Shown here in pieces: positions 1-11,529 of a stretch of DNA of 64,000 nucleotides (its first letter is position 1; each line of letters begins with the position of its first letter). The notes under the pieces are model-generated. The model made no database searches and was not told the origin of the DNA. It saw only the letters and a list, made by a program, of their open reading frames with translations. The position numbers and the translations under genes are program-made. The DNA comes from Diaporthe sp. PMI_573 (lineage: Eukaryota; Ascomycota; Sordariomycetes; Diaporthales; Diaporthaceae), in NCBI GenBank assembly GCA_021399435.1, contig JAJTUP010000014.1, forward strand, positions 1,054,001 to 1,118,000. The letters run 5' to 3'.

Positions 1-164
1 TGCCCTGGCCTGCCACTGTTGTACTCTTTCGGGTTCCCGTACTTATCCAAGAGACTTCAATATGGCGTTACGGGTGTACAAGTTGTGCATCAACTTCCGG
101 TTCAGCTTGCCGAAGATATCTGTGCAGTTGTCAGCCCAACCATGCACGCCTCGTTTATCGTTAG

Positions 165-2034
165 TCAAAGACGGTACTTACACATTGGGATACAGAGGGC
201 AATCAGGATTACCGAGACGATGCCGAAGACCCTGAACACCTCGCCACCGCCGGCGTCGGCCGCCCAGGTGTTGATGAAGGTCGAGAAGGCGTAGAAGAGG
301 AAGTTCTTCAGCATCATCTGAAGCACAAAGACTTCCGTCGATTGTCTCGGGAAGGAGTCGCTGGATGACGGAACCGTCCTTGTTAGAAAATTAGGAGCAA
401 GGTACCCAGAGCGATCTGACTCACAGGATATACAACCCAGCCGAGGTCGAAGGTACAGAGATCCCAAAACAAGCACACCCATGGCAGAAAGCACCCAGGA
501 AGTACCCATCCGGCCGCGGATTCTCGACAACCCACATGAACAGGAACCACCCCAGGCCACAGAACAGCAACCCGAGGGTATTGACGGGGATGCGGAACTC
601 GGCCTCGTAGACGCCGCGGTTGGCACGCGCGAGCGCCCTGGCGGACCAGTCGCACAAGGGGCCCACAAAGACGGCGAGGACGCCGCCGGCGAAGGCGCCC
701 GCCCAGAAGTAGCCGTTCTGGGCGACGTTGAGGTTGTAGGGCGGGACGGAAAAGATCTGCGAGAGGATGTAGGCCGAGGCTACGAAGAAGGAGACGAGCA
801 CGGCGCTGACCATCAAGATCCAGAAGACGGCCGGGTTAATGAGGTGTACGAAGATCTCAGAGAGGAGGTGCGGGATCGTCTTGGTCGTGTAGCTTTTCCG
901 GTCCCACGGGGCAAGGGTCTGCATGTAGGACCGCCTCGGGATCTGGTGTTGGGCTGCCGTGCTCGGCGGGGCAACTGTTTCGGCCTGGTGATCCCAACTC
1001 TTCTCGGTCCCGTTGGCGCTGGTCTGGGCCTCCTGCGTCGTGTTTGCGGACCGAGGCGATGCTGGGCGGACAAACTGGGTCTCTGGGAGCAGGAAAATGG
1101 TCGCCAGGAGCCCGACGATGTTGAAAGGCAGCTCGGCCACGAAGAGGTTCTGGTACCCGTGGTTCTCGAACATGACCCCGCTAATGATGGACACCATCGA
1201 TGCCATGCAGGCCAGCGAGCAGACGATCAGCGCCGTGCGCCATCCGCGCTCGTGCAGGTAGAACATGTCCCCAACCGCGGCGAGGGACAGGCTCTCCCAT
1301 GCTGTCACCCCGAGGCCCTGGACAAGCCGGCCTGCGAGCAGGTTATGGTAGTTATTCTGCTGGGAGCCGATGATGCAGATGATGGTTCCCAGCGTGCCTG
1401 TCCCGGCGGCGAAGAGGAACTGTGGGCGTTTGCCATATTTTTGAGCGAGGACTGAGACAAGTGGTCTGCGTTGGAAATGGAGCTCGACTTTCAGTCATGC
1501 GGTCATCTAAAAATGGGAAGACATGTCTTCTTACTCACCCTAGAGCGGCCACAAGCAGGAGCTGATAACCTGAGAGCTCAGCGACTTCTGTCAAAGTAAC
1601 GCCCAGGATTGGCGCCAGCGCGAAGGTGGCTGGCGCTATGATGGGCCCCGGCAGGATAGCGAAGACGATCGCGTTGACAAAGATGACATAAAAGGCGGCC
1701 TCTTTCTGCCATCGTGGCCAGAGCTGTGTCAGACGTCAGCACGGAGGCCAAGCGGGCGACGCGTTTTGAAGTTATTGTAAATACCAAGGGATCATTCAAG
1801 TCATTTTTAGACGGTTGAGGAATAAGGATGGTTTCCACACCCTGTAAATAGTTAGTTTGCCTCGAGCCCACGAGCCATCGAGGAAGTGTGACTAAATACC
1901 CTGTATGTGATCTTTTCCAAGTGAGCGTCATCAAGTTCGGCCTCTACACCTACGCGACTGCCGCCGATAAGCATTTCTGTACCCGGTATTTGCCCGCCAT
2001 CCTTCAACTCCGTGTTGATGATTCCGAAGGGCAT
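165..2034 (-). CDS. MFS transporter (DHA-like, 12 TM)
   Basis: Plasma-membrane major facilitator, probably a drug or small-molecule antiporter. Five exons on the minus strand: 2034-1900, 1841-1785, 1723-1539, 1465-425 and 360-165. Joined they give 537 residues with no internal stop. The ATG at 2034 opens MPFGI..., a start I recall as common in this fungal MFS group. Exon 2 carries ILIPQPSKNDLNDPL, which joins exon 3 LWPRWQKEAAF, the typical lead into TM1. Exon 4 holds KYGKRPQF and GRLVQGLGVTAWESL, the loop and helix-5 region. The splice 424-361 links STSAGLYIL to DSFPRQSTEVF, continuous in this family. The central cytosolic loop is long and Thr/Ser rich. The acceptor and donor sites are GT-AG throughout; gtattt donors of introns 1 and 2 are weak. 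Substrate cannot be read from the sequence. Confidence 0.88.
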
Positions 2035-3478
2035 TTTCGACTGAAGCTGGCCACGAGCTAGGTCTAGCTGCTTAAGACCGGTTGAGGACAGCTGCAAAAG
2101 AGACGGAGACGTGGTCCGTCCAAGAGACTTAAATCACAGACTTCCATACCTACCATTGTACCGGATCAATTATGGAACCGCTGCCCGGGAAGTCAATGCT
2201 ACATCGCGAGCGGCTGGACACATATGAGTACCGCTCCCCGCACCAAAGGGGGTTTCGGAGAGGTCAATCATCCTCACTATGGGCGTCTTGGCCCCTACTT
2301 ACTCCACCTTTTTTACCCTTGTCTCCCCATAGGGAAATTGTTCGTCCAGCTACTTGGTAGCGAATGGGAGCAATATAGCCGGTTTATTATTTTGGTGGCG
2401 GGAGCCAGCCCTTGCTTCGGCAGTCAACTTGTGGCGCTGAGGGTCTGGACCTCGCGTTCTGGGTCTGCCGACATGTGCACTGGACGACAGTCTGCCAATC
2501 TCAAGGTGATTTCCTCTCATCTATTCCGGGGAGTGCGGCTATTTTGAGATGGGTTTTGGTCTCCCCTGGGCTATTATTCACCTCAAGACTGCTAGGTCAT
2601 GTGCAACGCGGCTCACGTACCACTTCAAGGAAAGTCGTCAGTGAATTAAGTCTCGTAGGTTATCCAGAGTGCACTCGATGAGATCAGCGGAATAATAAAA
2701 TGTGCTCCGCCACATGATAATTGTCAAAGGCAGCCATTGAATATCTATAAGCCTTCTTGGAAGACAAGAGGGAAGGAAGGTCGGCATTGTGTGAGACACA
2801 ATTTTGCAGTCATTCCGTACGATCAGGTGGCTTGAGGCACTAGGTTTCCATGGTGTGCTGTCTGTAAGATCGATAGTGTGGCTGAAGATACTTTCTCAGC
2901 CATCGTGAACTAGCACTCTGCGGCAGTACTGTGCACCAAGCTAGACCTTATCCAACGCTGACAGAGTCGAAAAGTTGACACGTGAACCGTTTCTTCTGGT
3001 CACTAAACTCATGTATTACGTGGGTTCGTTTTTAGTACGTGTAGTATGTAGGCGGTCCCTTCATACAGTGGTAAACGCTTAAACACCAAGCGTTTAAAAA
3101 GAAAATGATGCCGATAACAGTAGGTTTAGAATACGATTGTGGCACAGTAAGCTCGTTAAATGTTCAATTGTGTTGATTTGCTCCACCTCTTTGGCCACTT
3201 GACTACTTCATCATAGCCTCTGAGAGGGCCGGTGTTATATGTAGCTTCCCTTCGATATTCTATTCCTCCGTTAGCCGGCTGTTGTGCAAGCATACCTTTC
3301 CTGCCGTTAGCGCAATTATAGGGGCATCTTAGAACCATGAGCTGCCAGCAGTCCCTCTCAGTTCCATAATAACAAAAGGTGATATCATTGCATGTAAGAG
3401 TTTTAAAGCTTGCATGTCCAATGTGGACATAAATTCAGATTATCTCGCCCAGCTCCGTCCCGAGCCGTGGCAGGGTGA
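2035..3478. other. Intergenic, no gene seen
   Basis: Upstream of the MFS gene. Open frames here are short, on both strands, without splice logic or recognisable motifs. AT-richer toward 3000-3400. Confidence 0.5.
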
Positions 3479-3999
3479 CTACAACTCGGCTCGACATATT
3501 GCGCCATTGTTGAAGCCCACTATGCCCTCAGCTATGAGTGAAGACGAAGAGTCTGGAGAGGATACAGCGATGCGCCTCCCGACGATGCCATCGCCACCGA
3601 CCTGGAGAAGGAGTTGATGCTCTAGTCTCGTCTCGAACGGGGTGTCTGAACTTCCTTGTCTGGGGATGGTGAAGCTTTCCAGCTGCTTGCAGTCCGCAGA
3701 CGGGACGGTCAAGTCTCCGGTCGAACTTGATCCATGGTCAGTGGGATCCGCAACGAGTTTGCCAAGCCGCACACTCACAAGATAGTCAAGTTCAGGTCGC
3801 GTTGGATGAAGTGAGTCCTGGATGGGGTGAATCGGACATGTGTAGCCACGGGGCTTCTGTAGTCGCTCGCGTTGAAGAATACGAGCTGGCCAGCCAAGCT
3901 GGCAGGATCTTGTTCTGGGGCAATGTTGTTGTCCTTGACCACGGCGAGCGCCCCGTAGCGTTTGGGGTCGTAGAGATCTTTCTCACTCCCACCGCACAT
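3479..3999 (-). CDS. Unrecognised small protein, two coding blocks
   Basis: Two minus-strand blocks look coding. Block 1 starts at ATG 3999 and reads about 73 residues (MCGGSEKDLYDPKRYGALAV..., with GQLVFFNASDY) to a tga inside a gtgagt donor-like site near 3778. Block 2 runs from about 3775 to the stop at 3479 in a different frame and contains DGIVGRRIAVSSPDSSSS. An intron starting near 3778 would join them, with a cag acceptor possible near 3687, but I could not fix it from sequence alone. No signal peptide and no family that I recognise. It may be a small real gene or the tail of a decayed one. Confidence 0.3.
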
Positions 4000-4680
4000 T
4001 TTTACAGAGCCGATGCAGGAATTTCGATTTTAATCGGACCTCGATCCAAAGGTGAAATGAAGAGGATATTCACTTTTTATTTTCTTCATCCCGGGGAATC
4101 AGACAGGGGCAAGTCGAGTTGGTATTTAAAGAGCAACGCTGGAAATTGCCTGGGTGCCAATGAGCAAGCATGGCACTCTGACCTGGCCATTTTGAAGACG
4201 CAACATGCGGAATCTGTCTCACCTCTGCCCGTCTGGTAGAAGCCCAAGTGATCAGGTAAGGACAAATCGGGTGGCCAGGTGGGCCATCAAGGTGCACACC
4301 GGCCGAATCAAGCGAAGAACGTGCGCAATGCACTTGCGAGGACACTCTTGCTCACACAGAAAGTTTGAGCGGGGTACAAGCGCGTACTTTCCATTGCAGC
4401 CAAGATGTGCGCAGCCTCCAAGTATTGAGCAAGTTTACTCGGGCTCCAGATTGTCCTGAGCAAGTTTTGTGCAAGCTGCTCACCATACCCCAAGTGCAGG
4501 GTCATGATAGTGGATACTCGAATGTGCATGTACGTCCGCGGTGTGAGCAAGTATAGCAAGGGCGGAGAAACGCACGCCCTGTCGCTCGGTCACGGCGCGA
4601 GAAGTGATCCGCGCCTGCTCCCCAACACACCCACACCCTTTCTGCCCTGAGAATCATCCTTCGGTTCAGCGACCTCGAAC
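4000..4680. other. Intergenic, no gene seen
   Basis: No convincing gene. The phrase gagcaagt recurs at about 4430, 4460 and 4550 and again at 5277, hinting at old repeat sequence around the FAR1-like fragment, but I could not define terminal inverted repeats. Confidence 0.35.
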
Positions 4681-5149
4681 ATGGCCGACTTAGTCAGTGG
4701 GGACGATGATATGGCCCTAGGGTCTTCTCGCTCATTCTTCTTGATTACCAGCCCCGAAAGTGTCCCTACACCCAGGATGCTTCCTCCTCCACATGGGCGC
4801 CGTTTCCCTACCGAGGAAGTTGCTGAGACACACCTCCAGCACTTTTCGACCACTGCAGGCTATAAAGTCGTTCGCAAGCGGAGCGCGGTGAAGGGGAAAG
4901 AAAGGCCGGATAATCGCTTACGAGTGTCACCTTAGCGGCCAACCGCGTGGTGGCAGAACCAAGAAGATTGACTGTCCCTTTCGCATTTCATTGGCCTGCC
5001 TAAAAAGAACAAACTACGAGTATGAGATTAGCTCTCAAGGCGCACGTGAGCACAACCATGGCCCGGAAGTCGACAAGGCTCGTAAATACACAGTATGTCG
5101 AGAAGCTTACACAACATCCTGCGAGCATGAGCACACCATTGCTTTGTAA
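4681..5149 (+). pseudogene. FAR1-domain fragment of a MULE-like transposase, frameshifted
   Basis: From ATG 4681 the frame reads an acidic leader, then EEVAETHLQHFSTTAGYKVV and RKRSAVKGKERPDNRLRV, the layout of the FAR1/WRKY-GCM1 DNA-binding domain at the N-terminus of Mutator-like transposases in fungi. The frame stops at 4933-4935. One base over (codons from 4922) the domain continues as ECHL...RGGRTKKIDCPF, then ISSQGAREHNHGPE, supplying the expected Cys, Cys and His-x-His zinc ligands, and ends at a stop at 5147-5149. No GT-AG intron can bridge the two frames, so a single-base slip is the simplest reading. No catalytic DDE domain follows. This is therefore a broken N-terminal relic rather than an active transposon. 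Confidence 0.6.
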
Positions 5150-5566
5150 CAGCTCTGCCTCTCCGACTCGAGTCTCCGGGGGTCAATCCGAGGCGGCAGA
5201 GCCAATTGCAATTCGGGCTTGGCGTTACCCGCCATGTACCTTGTGTTGGTCCAAGTGCCACCCATGCATGTGCCTTGAGCAAGTTGAGCACCCTGATGGC
5301 CAGAGTCCAGCAGCTACGCCATCTACTTCGAAGCACAGCTGCTCGCTCCTCCCAAGTGCCCTTCCTCTCTTACTTGTTCCCTTCTGGTATCCTTCATCAA
5401 ACACTGCCAGACTACCTCCCACTCTGCTCCTCTGACGTAAGGACCCTACGCATTTGTGAACTCCCCATTCGTAGACGAGCTCGTGAATGGAGAAGAGAGA
5501 CTGAATAAGGCTTCAACAGCTTCTCCTCAAACAAAACCTTCTCGTCGTCGCCGTCTCAACGGAAAA
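5150..5566. other. Upstream region of the superoxide dismutase gene
   Basis: No gene seen. Pyrimidine-rich toward 5480-5560, as in many fungal 5' leaders, just before the dismutase ATG. Confidence 0.4.
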
Positions 5567-6441
5567 ATGACTGGCACATACAGCCTGCCGGCCCTGTCGT
5601 ATGCTTACGATGTGAGTGACAGTCCAGTTCCTTTTCCTCGTCCCCCTTCCAAGACCTCCATGCCCCTCCTAGTTCCTCGGGCTCGATTGGTACTTTTCAG
5701 CATGACAGAAAGCTGAAACGGCGACGACGTAGGCGCTCGAGCCCAGCATCTCCAAGCAGATCATGGAGCTCCACCACTCCAAGCACCACCAGGCCTACGT
5801 CACGAACCTCAACAAGGCCCTGTCCGACCTGGCCGCAGCGGCCCAGGCCAACGACATCGACAAGCAGATCGCACTGCAGCCGGCCATCAACTTCAACGGC
5901 GGTGGCCACATCAACCACTCCCTGTTCTGGCAGAACCTGGCCCCCGCGTCTAGCCCCGAGGCGTCGCAGCCCAAGGAGTCGGCCCCGACCCTCGTCGACC
6001 AGATCGCTCAGACCTGGGGCAGCCTGGAGTCCTTCAAGCAGGCATTCTCTGCCAAGCTGCTGGGCATCCAGGGCAGCGGCTGGGGTTGGCTCGTCAAGGC
6101 TGAGGGGTCTGGCGACAGGAAGGCGCTGCAGATCGTGACGACCAAGGACCAGGACCCCGTGCCTAGCACCTTTGTCCCCATCTTTGGCGTGGACATGTGG
6201 GAGCATGCGTACTACCTGCAGGTGAGCAGTTGTTCCTTTCTTGTCCCTCAGCTAACTATGGTCTCGATTTGCTCGATTATGTATCTGACCCCTTTCCCGG
6301 TAGTACCTGAACGGCAAGGCGGCCTACGTGGAGAACATCTGGAAGATCATCAACTGGCGGACAGCCGAGGGCAGGTTCCTTGGCACTCGTGCAGATGCAT
6401 TCAAGGTACTGAAGGCTTCTTTGACCAGCGCGTCTCTCTGA
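5567..6441 (+). CDS. Fe/Mn superoxide dismutase, probably cytosolic Mn type
   Basis: Converts superoxide to oxygen and hydrogen peroxide. Three exons: 5567-5611, 5733-6221 and 6304-6441, giving 223 residues. ATG 5567 starts MTGTYSLPALSYAYD, then ALEPSISKQIMELHHSKHH after the first intron. Metal ligands are visible as the first His of HHSKHH, the His in GGGHINHSLFW, and Asp and His in FGVDMWEHAYY. The GIQGSGWGWL segment has the Gln usual for manganese-type enzymes. Exon 3 carries YLNGKAAYVENIWKIINW, a conserved C-terminal signature. The protein starts right at the mature N-terminus of the family, with no mitochondrial presequence, so it is probably one of the cytosolic Mn-SODs known in fungi rather than the matrix enzyme. 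The length matches the family. Confidence 0.93.
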
Positions 6442-7356
6442 TCTGGGTCTTGCAAGATGAGCCGTGGTAGCACATCCGTCGAGGAGCATCAAAGCTCGTC
6501 TGGGGATTTCCGAGGGACAACAACATGCCGGTTGTAGGAGGAGGCGACAATCTGATGGCGGCACATGTCTCGTTACAACCCGGAATTTGGTCATTTGGTA
6601 GCAGAAGAGACAAAAAGAAACTCTTCATGGTACCATAAATTAAGCATACTTCCTCACTTCAGGCTCCTGGGTGGGAGCTGCTGACCATCTGCGTAAAGAA
6701 AATGCAGAACTGAAATGCATTAATTCCTCTCCTCTTTCACTCACCGCATACTAATTGCTACTTTGTTGAACCGCTGGTTTGTGTTCTCAGGATCCTCTTC
6801 TTCGAGGTGCTGTCAGCAAAGCTACTAAAGCACAGCACTTGAGCCAAGTCTTATTTCACATTGTTTCCGTTACTCAAGTAGCACACTTGCCATGATTTAG
6901 CTGCAACTGATTAACTTGTTTGTGTTTAGTGCTGTGTCTAAAGCTTCACAATCCCAGCCTGCTCATAATGGTGGCAAGACATGAAAATAGTTCTTAGCAG
7001 AAAGGACAAATAAGGTGGTGACAATTAGAACGTATATCGCATACCATAAGAACAAAAGGATGTAGATAGGACTAAGACTATTCTAGCCAGCAGGTCTGAC
7101 CTGCAGCAATAGTCAAGCACCTTGTCAGAAGTAACTATTTTGATCTAGTGAATGTGGCTTCAGTCACAGATAACTGTGAACATATGGTGAACATGACTGT
7201 CACTTCACCCTCACTTCACCCTCCCCCCGGCGCACGGCCCCCCTGGTTATCAATAAAGCCAGTGCTAACTGCAGGTTGATTTGATCTCTTGCTTTCTCAG
7301 TCTCTTACTCTCGTCATCTCTGACTCTCTCGGTCAGACGCTGTGCACCCTGCCACA
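6442..7356. other. Intergenic, no gene seen
   Basis: SOD 3' region followed by the promoter of the next gene. A direct pair of cacttcaccct units lies at about 7201-7222, followed by a C-run. Nothing else recognisable. Confidence 0.4.
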
Positions 7357-9138
7357 ATGAGCGATCTGAACTCTGACCCCTCGACCATGGTGTTGGACCC
7401 CGAGACCAACAACACTGCCCTACATGAGCAACACCGCGAGGGCAATAAGACCGCGTCCATTGCAAGCCAGACAAACAAACGCTAGCGGGCTTTGCAGCTC
7501 CCTACTGAGGGCTAGCAAACGACTTCGTCTGAGAACACTGGACTTCCACTCAAGAAGCCACGGCTTCAGTCTACCGATCGTGAGGCTACAATTGATCCGC
7601 AGATTTCATCACCCAAGAGCATCATGTCTGCACATCCGCAACAGCAGGATACCCATGCGCAAAGCCAAGTCAGTGAATCAGGCAACGCGACCCCTCATCC
7701 AAGTGTACAAGGAAACCAATCGCTGACAACATCGCCATGCAAGCCTCCTTCGCAGCAACAGTCATTCTACCACCCGTCCACGCTGAGCCCTCTGGCACCT
7801 CAGCCGGAAAATAACTTCAATACTCTTCCCTTCCCATCTCACCCAATGACTTCCTGCGGAAGTGCCTCGCAACAGATGCAACATGTCTGGTCTGCAGATC
7901 AAGGTGCCCAGCGCCACGTTCCACACCCACACATAATGGCACCTGAGAGTGTTCTCCACAGCTCGTCCAGACCACAAACAGCATTCCCACCACTCGACAA
8001 CGAGGGTGCCGGACAGCCCATTCCTTTGGCAGAACTTGCAAAGGATCAGCCACCCCAATTTCCTCACAGCACAGAAACTCCCAGTCCTGCGCTCACCTGG
8101 TTGGAGTCTGCACAGACTCAGGATTTTGAACCTGCGCCATTGCATGGACCACACTTTCCCTCAGGTTCTTTGATGCCTGAGCAAGGAAGGAACGATGACA
8201 ACCCTGCGCAATCTCTACAGAGAATCTGGCGCACTTACTGGGCTCAGGTCATGATTGTCCTCGGACAGCATGTTCCCCCATCCATGCACCCACGAGTCCT
8301 TGACGAGCTTTCCTCCCATAGGTTCCAGTGGGCAAGCAACAGGCTCTACAGAAAGGTACTTGGAATTGACAGTAACGGACCAGGGGTTGCAGACCTCAAG
8401 AAACTAGGTGAATGGATGTACGGAACAGAAGACAGCACCCTTGCGACATGGCGCGAAACCTTGAGTACCAAGGATGGTGCCGCCAAGAAGGTGCCATGGG
8501 TGAAGAGAGAAAGGCTCATCGCCTTGTATGTGATCTTTGCCGGTATCGTCCAAGACGACAAATCACGCATGGTCAAATTGCAGCCCAGGTTTGACATGGT
8601 AGAGAAGTGCAAGCTCACCTATCTCATCTCCGACCAAGACCATGTCGTCCCAAATACATACTGGGAAGGGTTTGCCGAAGAGCTCGAGCAAGACCCCGAC
8701 CAGGAACATCTATACCACAAAGTCGTGCAGGCCAAACACTCTACAACCCCTGCAAGCATGAACAACTGGCCAAGGTTTTCGATTCCCGAACAAGAGGCCC
8801 GAGAACAGGGGGAGCAGAGCCACAGCGGGCAAGCGAGGCCTGAGGCAAGGGGGATTCCCAACACTGAAATAACAACAAATGTGGAAGAGAACACCCACCA
8901 GGCTTCCAACAGTCATGCCGCATTTATCCTGGGCCAGCAGTCTCTACTCCCTGCGGAAGACGACAGCCAACATCCAGCGGCATCGCTTCAGGGCAGGGTG
9001 CGACAGCTTGAGGATAAGAACGCAGAATTGCAGAGGTACATTGACTGGGTACATGGGCAATTCCCCCAGGTTGGATACATCGCTCAGGCTCTGCGGAGAA
9101 ACGCCCGCAACAACCATGAGCACGAGGCAGGAGAATGA
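7357..9138 (+). CDS. Unknown Gln/Pro-rich protein with C-terminal coiled coil
   Basis: Function unknown. The clear part is an open frame from ATG 7624 to 9138 (504 residues): a disordered Gln/Pro/His-rich first 200 residues, a folded-looking middle (QRIWRTYWAQVMIVLGQHV..., WVKRERLIALYVIFAGIV...), and a heptad-like end (RVRQLEDKNAELQRYIDW). In-frame coding-like sequence extends upstream to 7516. A good start context, gccacaATGa, sits at 7357 and opens 35 codons. Joining 7357-7461 to 7516-9138 keeps frame and gives 575 residues, but needs a 54-bp intron with a GC donor (gcaagc) and a tag acceptor. If that is wrong, the start is 7624. No signal peptide; the middle domain belongs to no family I know. 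Confidence 0.65.
7462..7515 (+). other. Possible GC-AG intron, 54 bp
   Basis: Begins gcaagc and ends gctag. No GT donor in this stretch can remove the in-frame TAG codons. Splicing here joins codon ATT to CAA in phase 0. Confidence 0.4.
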
Positions 9139-9452
9139 GGTGCCAAATTCTATGGAGGAAACCCTGTACGAGGTTCTTCTATTGGGGCTTCTTTCATAGA
9201 CGGTTCTTGCAAAGGGGATGACTGAGGAGTTTATCCCTCGGGAGAATATCCCGGAGGAGGGCACACCACGGAAGGTTATCTTATGGAAGGTAATCTTGCA
9301 GGAAATTGGGCGGCGAGGACTGGTCACCACACGGATACTTCTTATGGATGTATGCGTGAAGGTCACTCCCAGTGAAAGTCATAAATGTAAAATTAGCTTT
9401 TTGGTACCTCTCAAGCATTTCAACAACGAGTTCGGTGACGCCGTCGTAATCT

Positions 9453-10229
9453 CTAGTAGAAGCCCTCAAAGGTATCAATCTTCCCCTTTCCGACCTCCTT
9501 CACAGCCTCGGCGATGATGTCTTCTCCTCCCACAACGTCAAAGGCGAGCCCAATGGTATCATCATTCTTGATGGACTCAACAACAACTCTTGCAACATCT
9601 TGCCTCTTCACCGTCCGGCCCAAATGCACCTTCCCGGCACTGACAAACCCATCACCGGGGTCATTGCTCAGCCCTCCCGGCCTCACCATGGTGTAGTGCA
9701 GCCCCCTCTTCTCATTCCCCGTCCTCAGCTCCTTGTCAGCCTCGAACTTGGCCTTCATGAAGTTGCCAATGGCATTCCAGACCCCATCGCTCTGCTTCTT
9801 GTCATCGTCGTTGTACCAGTCCGGCAAGGGCTTGTTCTCCCGGTCACGCAGGTCAAGCGCGCTGATGCTCACGAGCCTCTTGCCCGCGTCCCCGGCCTGC
9901 GAGGCGATCCCCAGGGCGTCCATGATCTTGACGGCTGCCTTGTGGTCCACGTCATCGATGCGGTCCGGGGGCGAGCCGTAGCCGGCGCCGGCGGCCCAGA
10001 TGACAACATCCGGCTTCACGCGGCTCAGGGTGCCCAGGAGCTCCGGGACGTTGGCCTTCTCGATATCCTGGACAATCGGCTGTGTGCCGAGCTTCTCGAG
10101 CTCGCCTGACTGGTCCGGGTTGCGGATTAGGCTGTGGACGGAGTACGCTGGATCTTTCTCCGCAACCAGGATCTTGGTGATCTCCAGGGCCACCTTGCCG
10201 TGGCCACCCACGATGAGTACAGTCTTCAT
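9453..10229 (-). CDS. NAD(P)-binding Rossmann protein (NmrA/atypical SDR-like)
   Basis: Single exon, 258 residues, start ATG 10229 (the upstream in-frame codon is TTG), stop at 9453. The N-terminus MKTVLIVGGHGKVALEITK is a GGxGxxA-type dinucleotide-binding loop, followed by a beta strand ending in SLIRNPDQ. VVIWAAGAGYGSP and RLVSISALDLRD fit the central strands of atypical short-chain dehydrogenases, and YTMVRPGGLSNDPG is the conserved segment after the active-site region. No classical YxxxK pair is obvious, so it may be a redox sensor or isomerase-like member rather than a standard dehydrogenase. Cytosolic; no signal peptide. Substrate unknown. Confidence 0.85.
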   Translation of the reverse strand: MKTVLIVGGHGKVALEITKILVAEKDPAYSVHSLIRNPDQSGELEKLGTQPIVQDIEKANVPELLGTLSRVKPDVVIWAAGAGYGSPPDRIDDVDHKAAVKIMDALGIASQAGDAGKRLVSISALDLRDRENKPLPDWYNDDDKKQSDGVWNAIGNFMKAKFEADKELRTGNEKRGLHYTMVRPGGLSNDPGDGFVSAGKVHLGRTVKRQDVARVVVESIKNDDTIGLAFDVVGGEDIIAEAVKEVGKGKIDTFEGFY

Positions 10230-11529
10230 GGTCAAGCCTTTTCTTTATGTCAGCTTGGCTAGAAGATGAGTTGTTGTGTGATTGTTGTGCAACTGGGACA
10301 TGTCACTCGTTGGGTTGTTTATGAGTGCCGGGATGTTCGCGGAGGCCGACAATGTCTCATGTGGAGCTTACAAGTGATGTCACTGACTCCACAAGTAGTC
10401 ACCTAACCGTGCTGGAATTCAGGAGCACGTCCAGCTCCAATAATGGACTGGTTGACTGCCCCGGAGGATAATTCTTTCCAAAGGGTTCTTCTCCTAATAA
10501 AGGTCTCGGATTTCATTGCATACGGAACCACTAGACTGATACCACAATGTCGAGGGACTCGAATGAGCGGAGATAGCGCTGTACCAAGCAAGAGAATCGC
10601 CAAGTACTTCGTTCCGAACAGCGCCAACTCAATAAATGCCATGTCCTTTGTGAATCTAGCCCTCAGTCTTGCGATGCGGGAAAACTTCGGATCTAGATGA
10701 GGGCTGGGACCCACGAACTTAATCTCAGCACATCTAGCATTGGAACATTTGAAAAGCCAACACAGGCACAATGACCACCTGACGCATGTAGGTTAACTCT
10801 GCATCAGCTGCCAAGACTTGTTTCAGGCGGCTGGACTTGCTGCGACCAAGGCTTGTCCCCAAGTAGCTGTTGAAAAGGGCGGGCTCATCTCATTCGTAAT
10901 CTTTTAAATGGCAGCACAGTACTTTGTTTCCCACCAAGCTCATCCGAAATCAGGGAGCCTGTGCACATGCAACATGCAAAGCTGATCTCAGCATCTTTGG
11001 CGCTCTGCTACATCCGTCGACGATATAGGATCAGAATGAAGATTCATGTACTCTCACGAAGAGTGAAATTGACAATACAACCTTGTCGACTATCTCACTA
11101 ATACGATGATCTTGCCAGTGCTGTGTTGCCTGCGGGAGATCAGTCGTTGGAAACAAGTGGTTTCATGAGAAGGGTCTTCATGCATTCGAACGCTAAAATG
11201 AGGCCAACAACAAACTTTCAAACCTCGCTAAACACAAGGGGGGGTGGCTTTGCCTGCGGGTGCCTAATCGGTGGGATGCTGATTCGTTGGTTATATGCAG
11301 CTTGCAGCGGGTCATATGGTCGCCTACTGCATCTGCTAATCACCCTTACTAGTTTTGTGGCGCAGACTTAACTTGACTATCTTTTCAGCTCTCGTCAGCG
11401 GTTTCGTTTTTAATCCGTATACATGCTCCTATAGAGCTGTAGGCGGTCGACCAACTTCGGAGCCCAATTATCTGCTTCTCACCCGCCTGCACCGAACCGG
11501 CCGATGGGGTTCTCGAAACCGACACAGTC
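10230..11529. other. Intergenic, no gene seen
   Basis: Shared upstream region of the divergent NAD-binding protein and HET genes. A 122-codon minus-strand frame at 10403-10771 has no start logic or family resemblance. Nothing else supported. Confidence 0.4.

Noticed and set aside
481..1455. Long plus-strand open frame (324 codons) opposite the MFS transporter
   Set aside because: Antisense shadow. The minus strand has transmembrane protein sequence and proper splice sites; the plus frame has no motif and low-complexity Glu/Gly composition.
4300..5450. Terminal inverted repeats around the FAR1-like fragment
   Set aside because: Some phrases recur (gagcaagt), but in the same orientation, and no long inverted match was found.
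10403..10771. Minus-strand 122-codon frame between the NAD-binding and HET genes
   Set aside because: No good start, no splice partners and no recognisable family; composition is compatible with chance.
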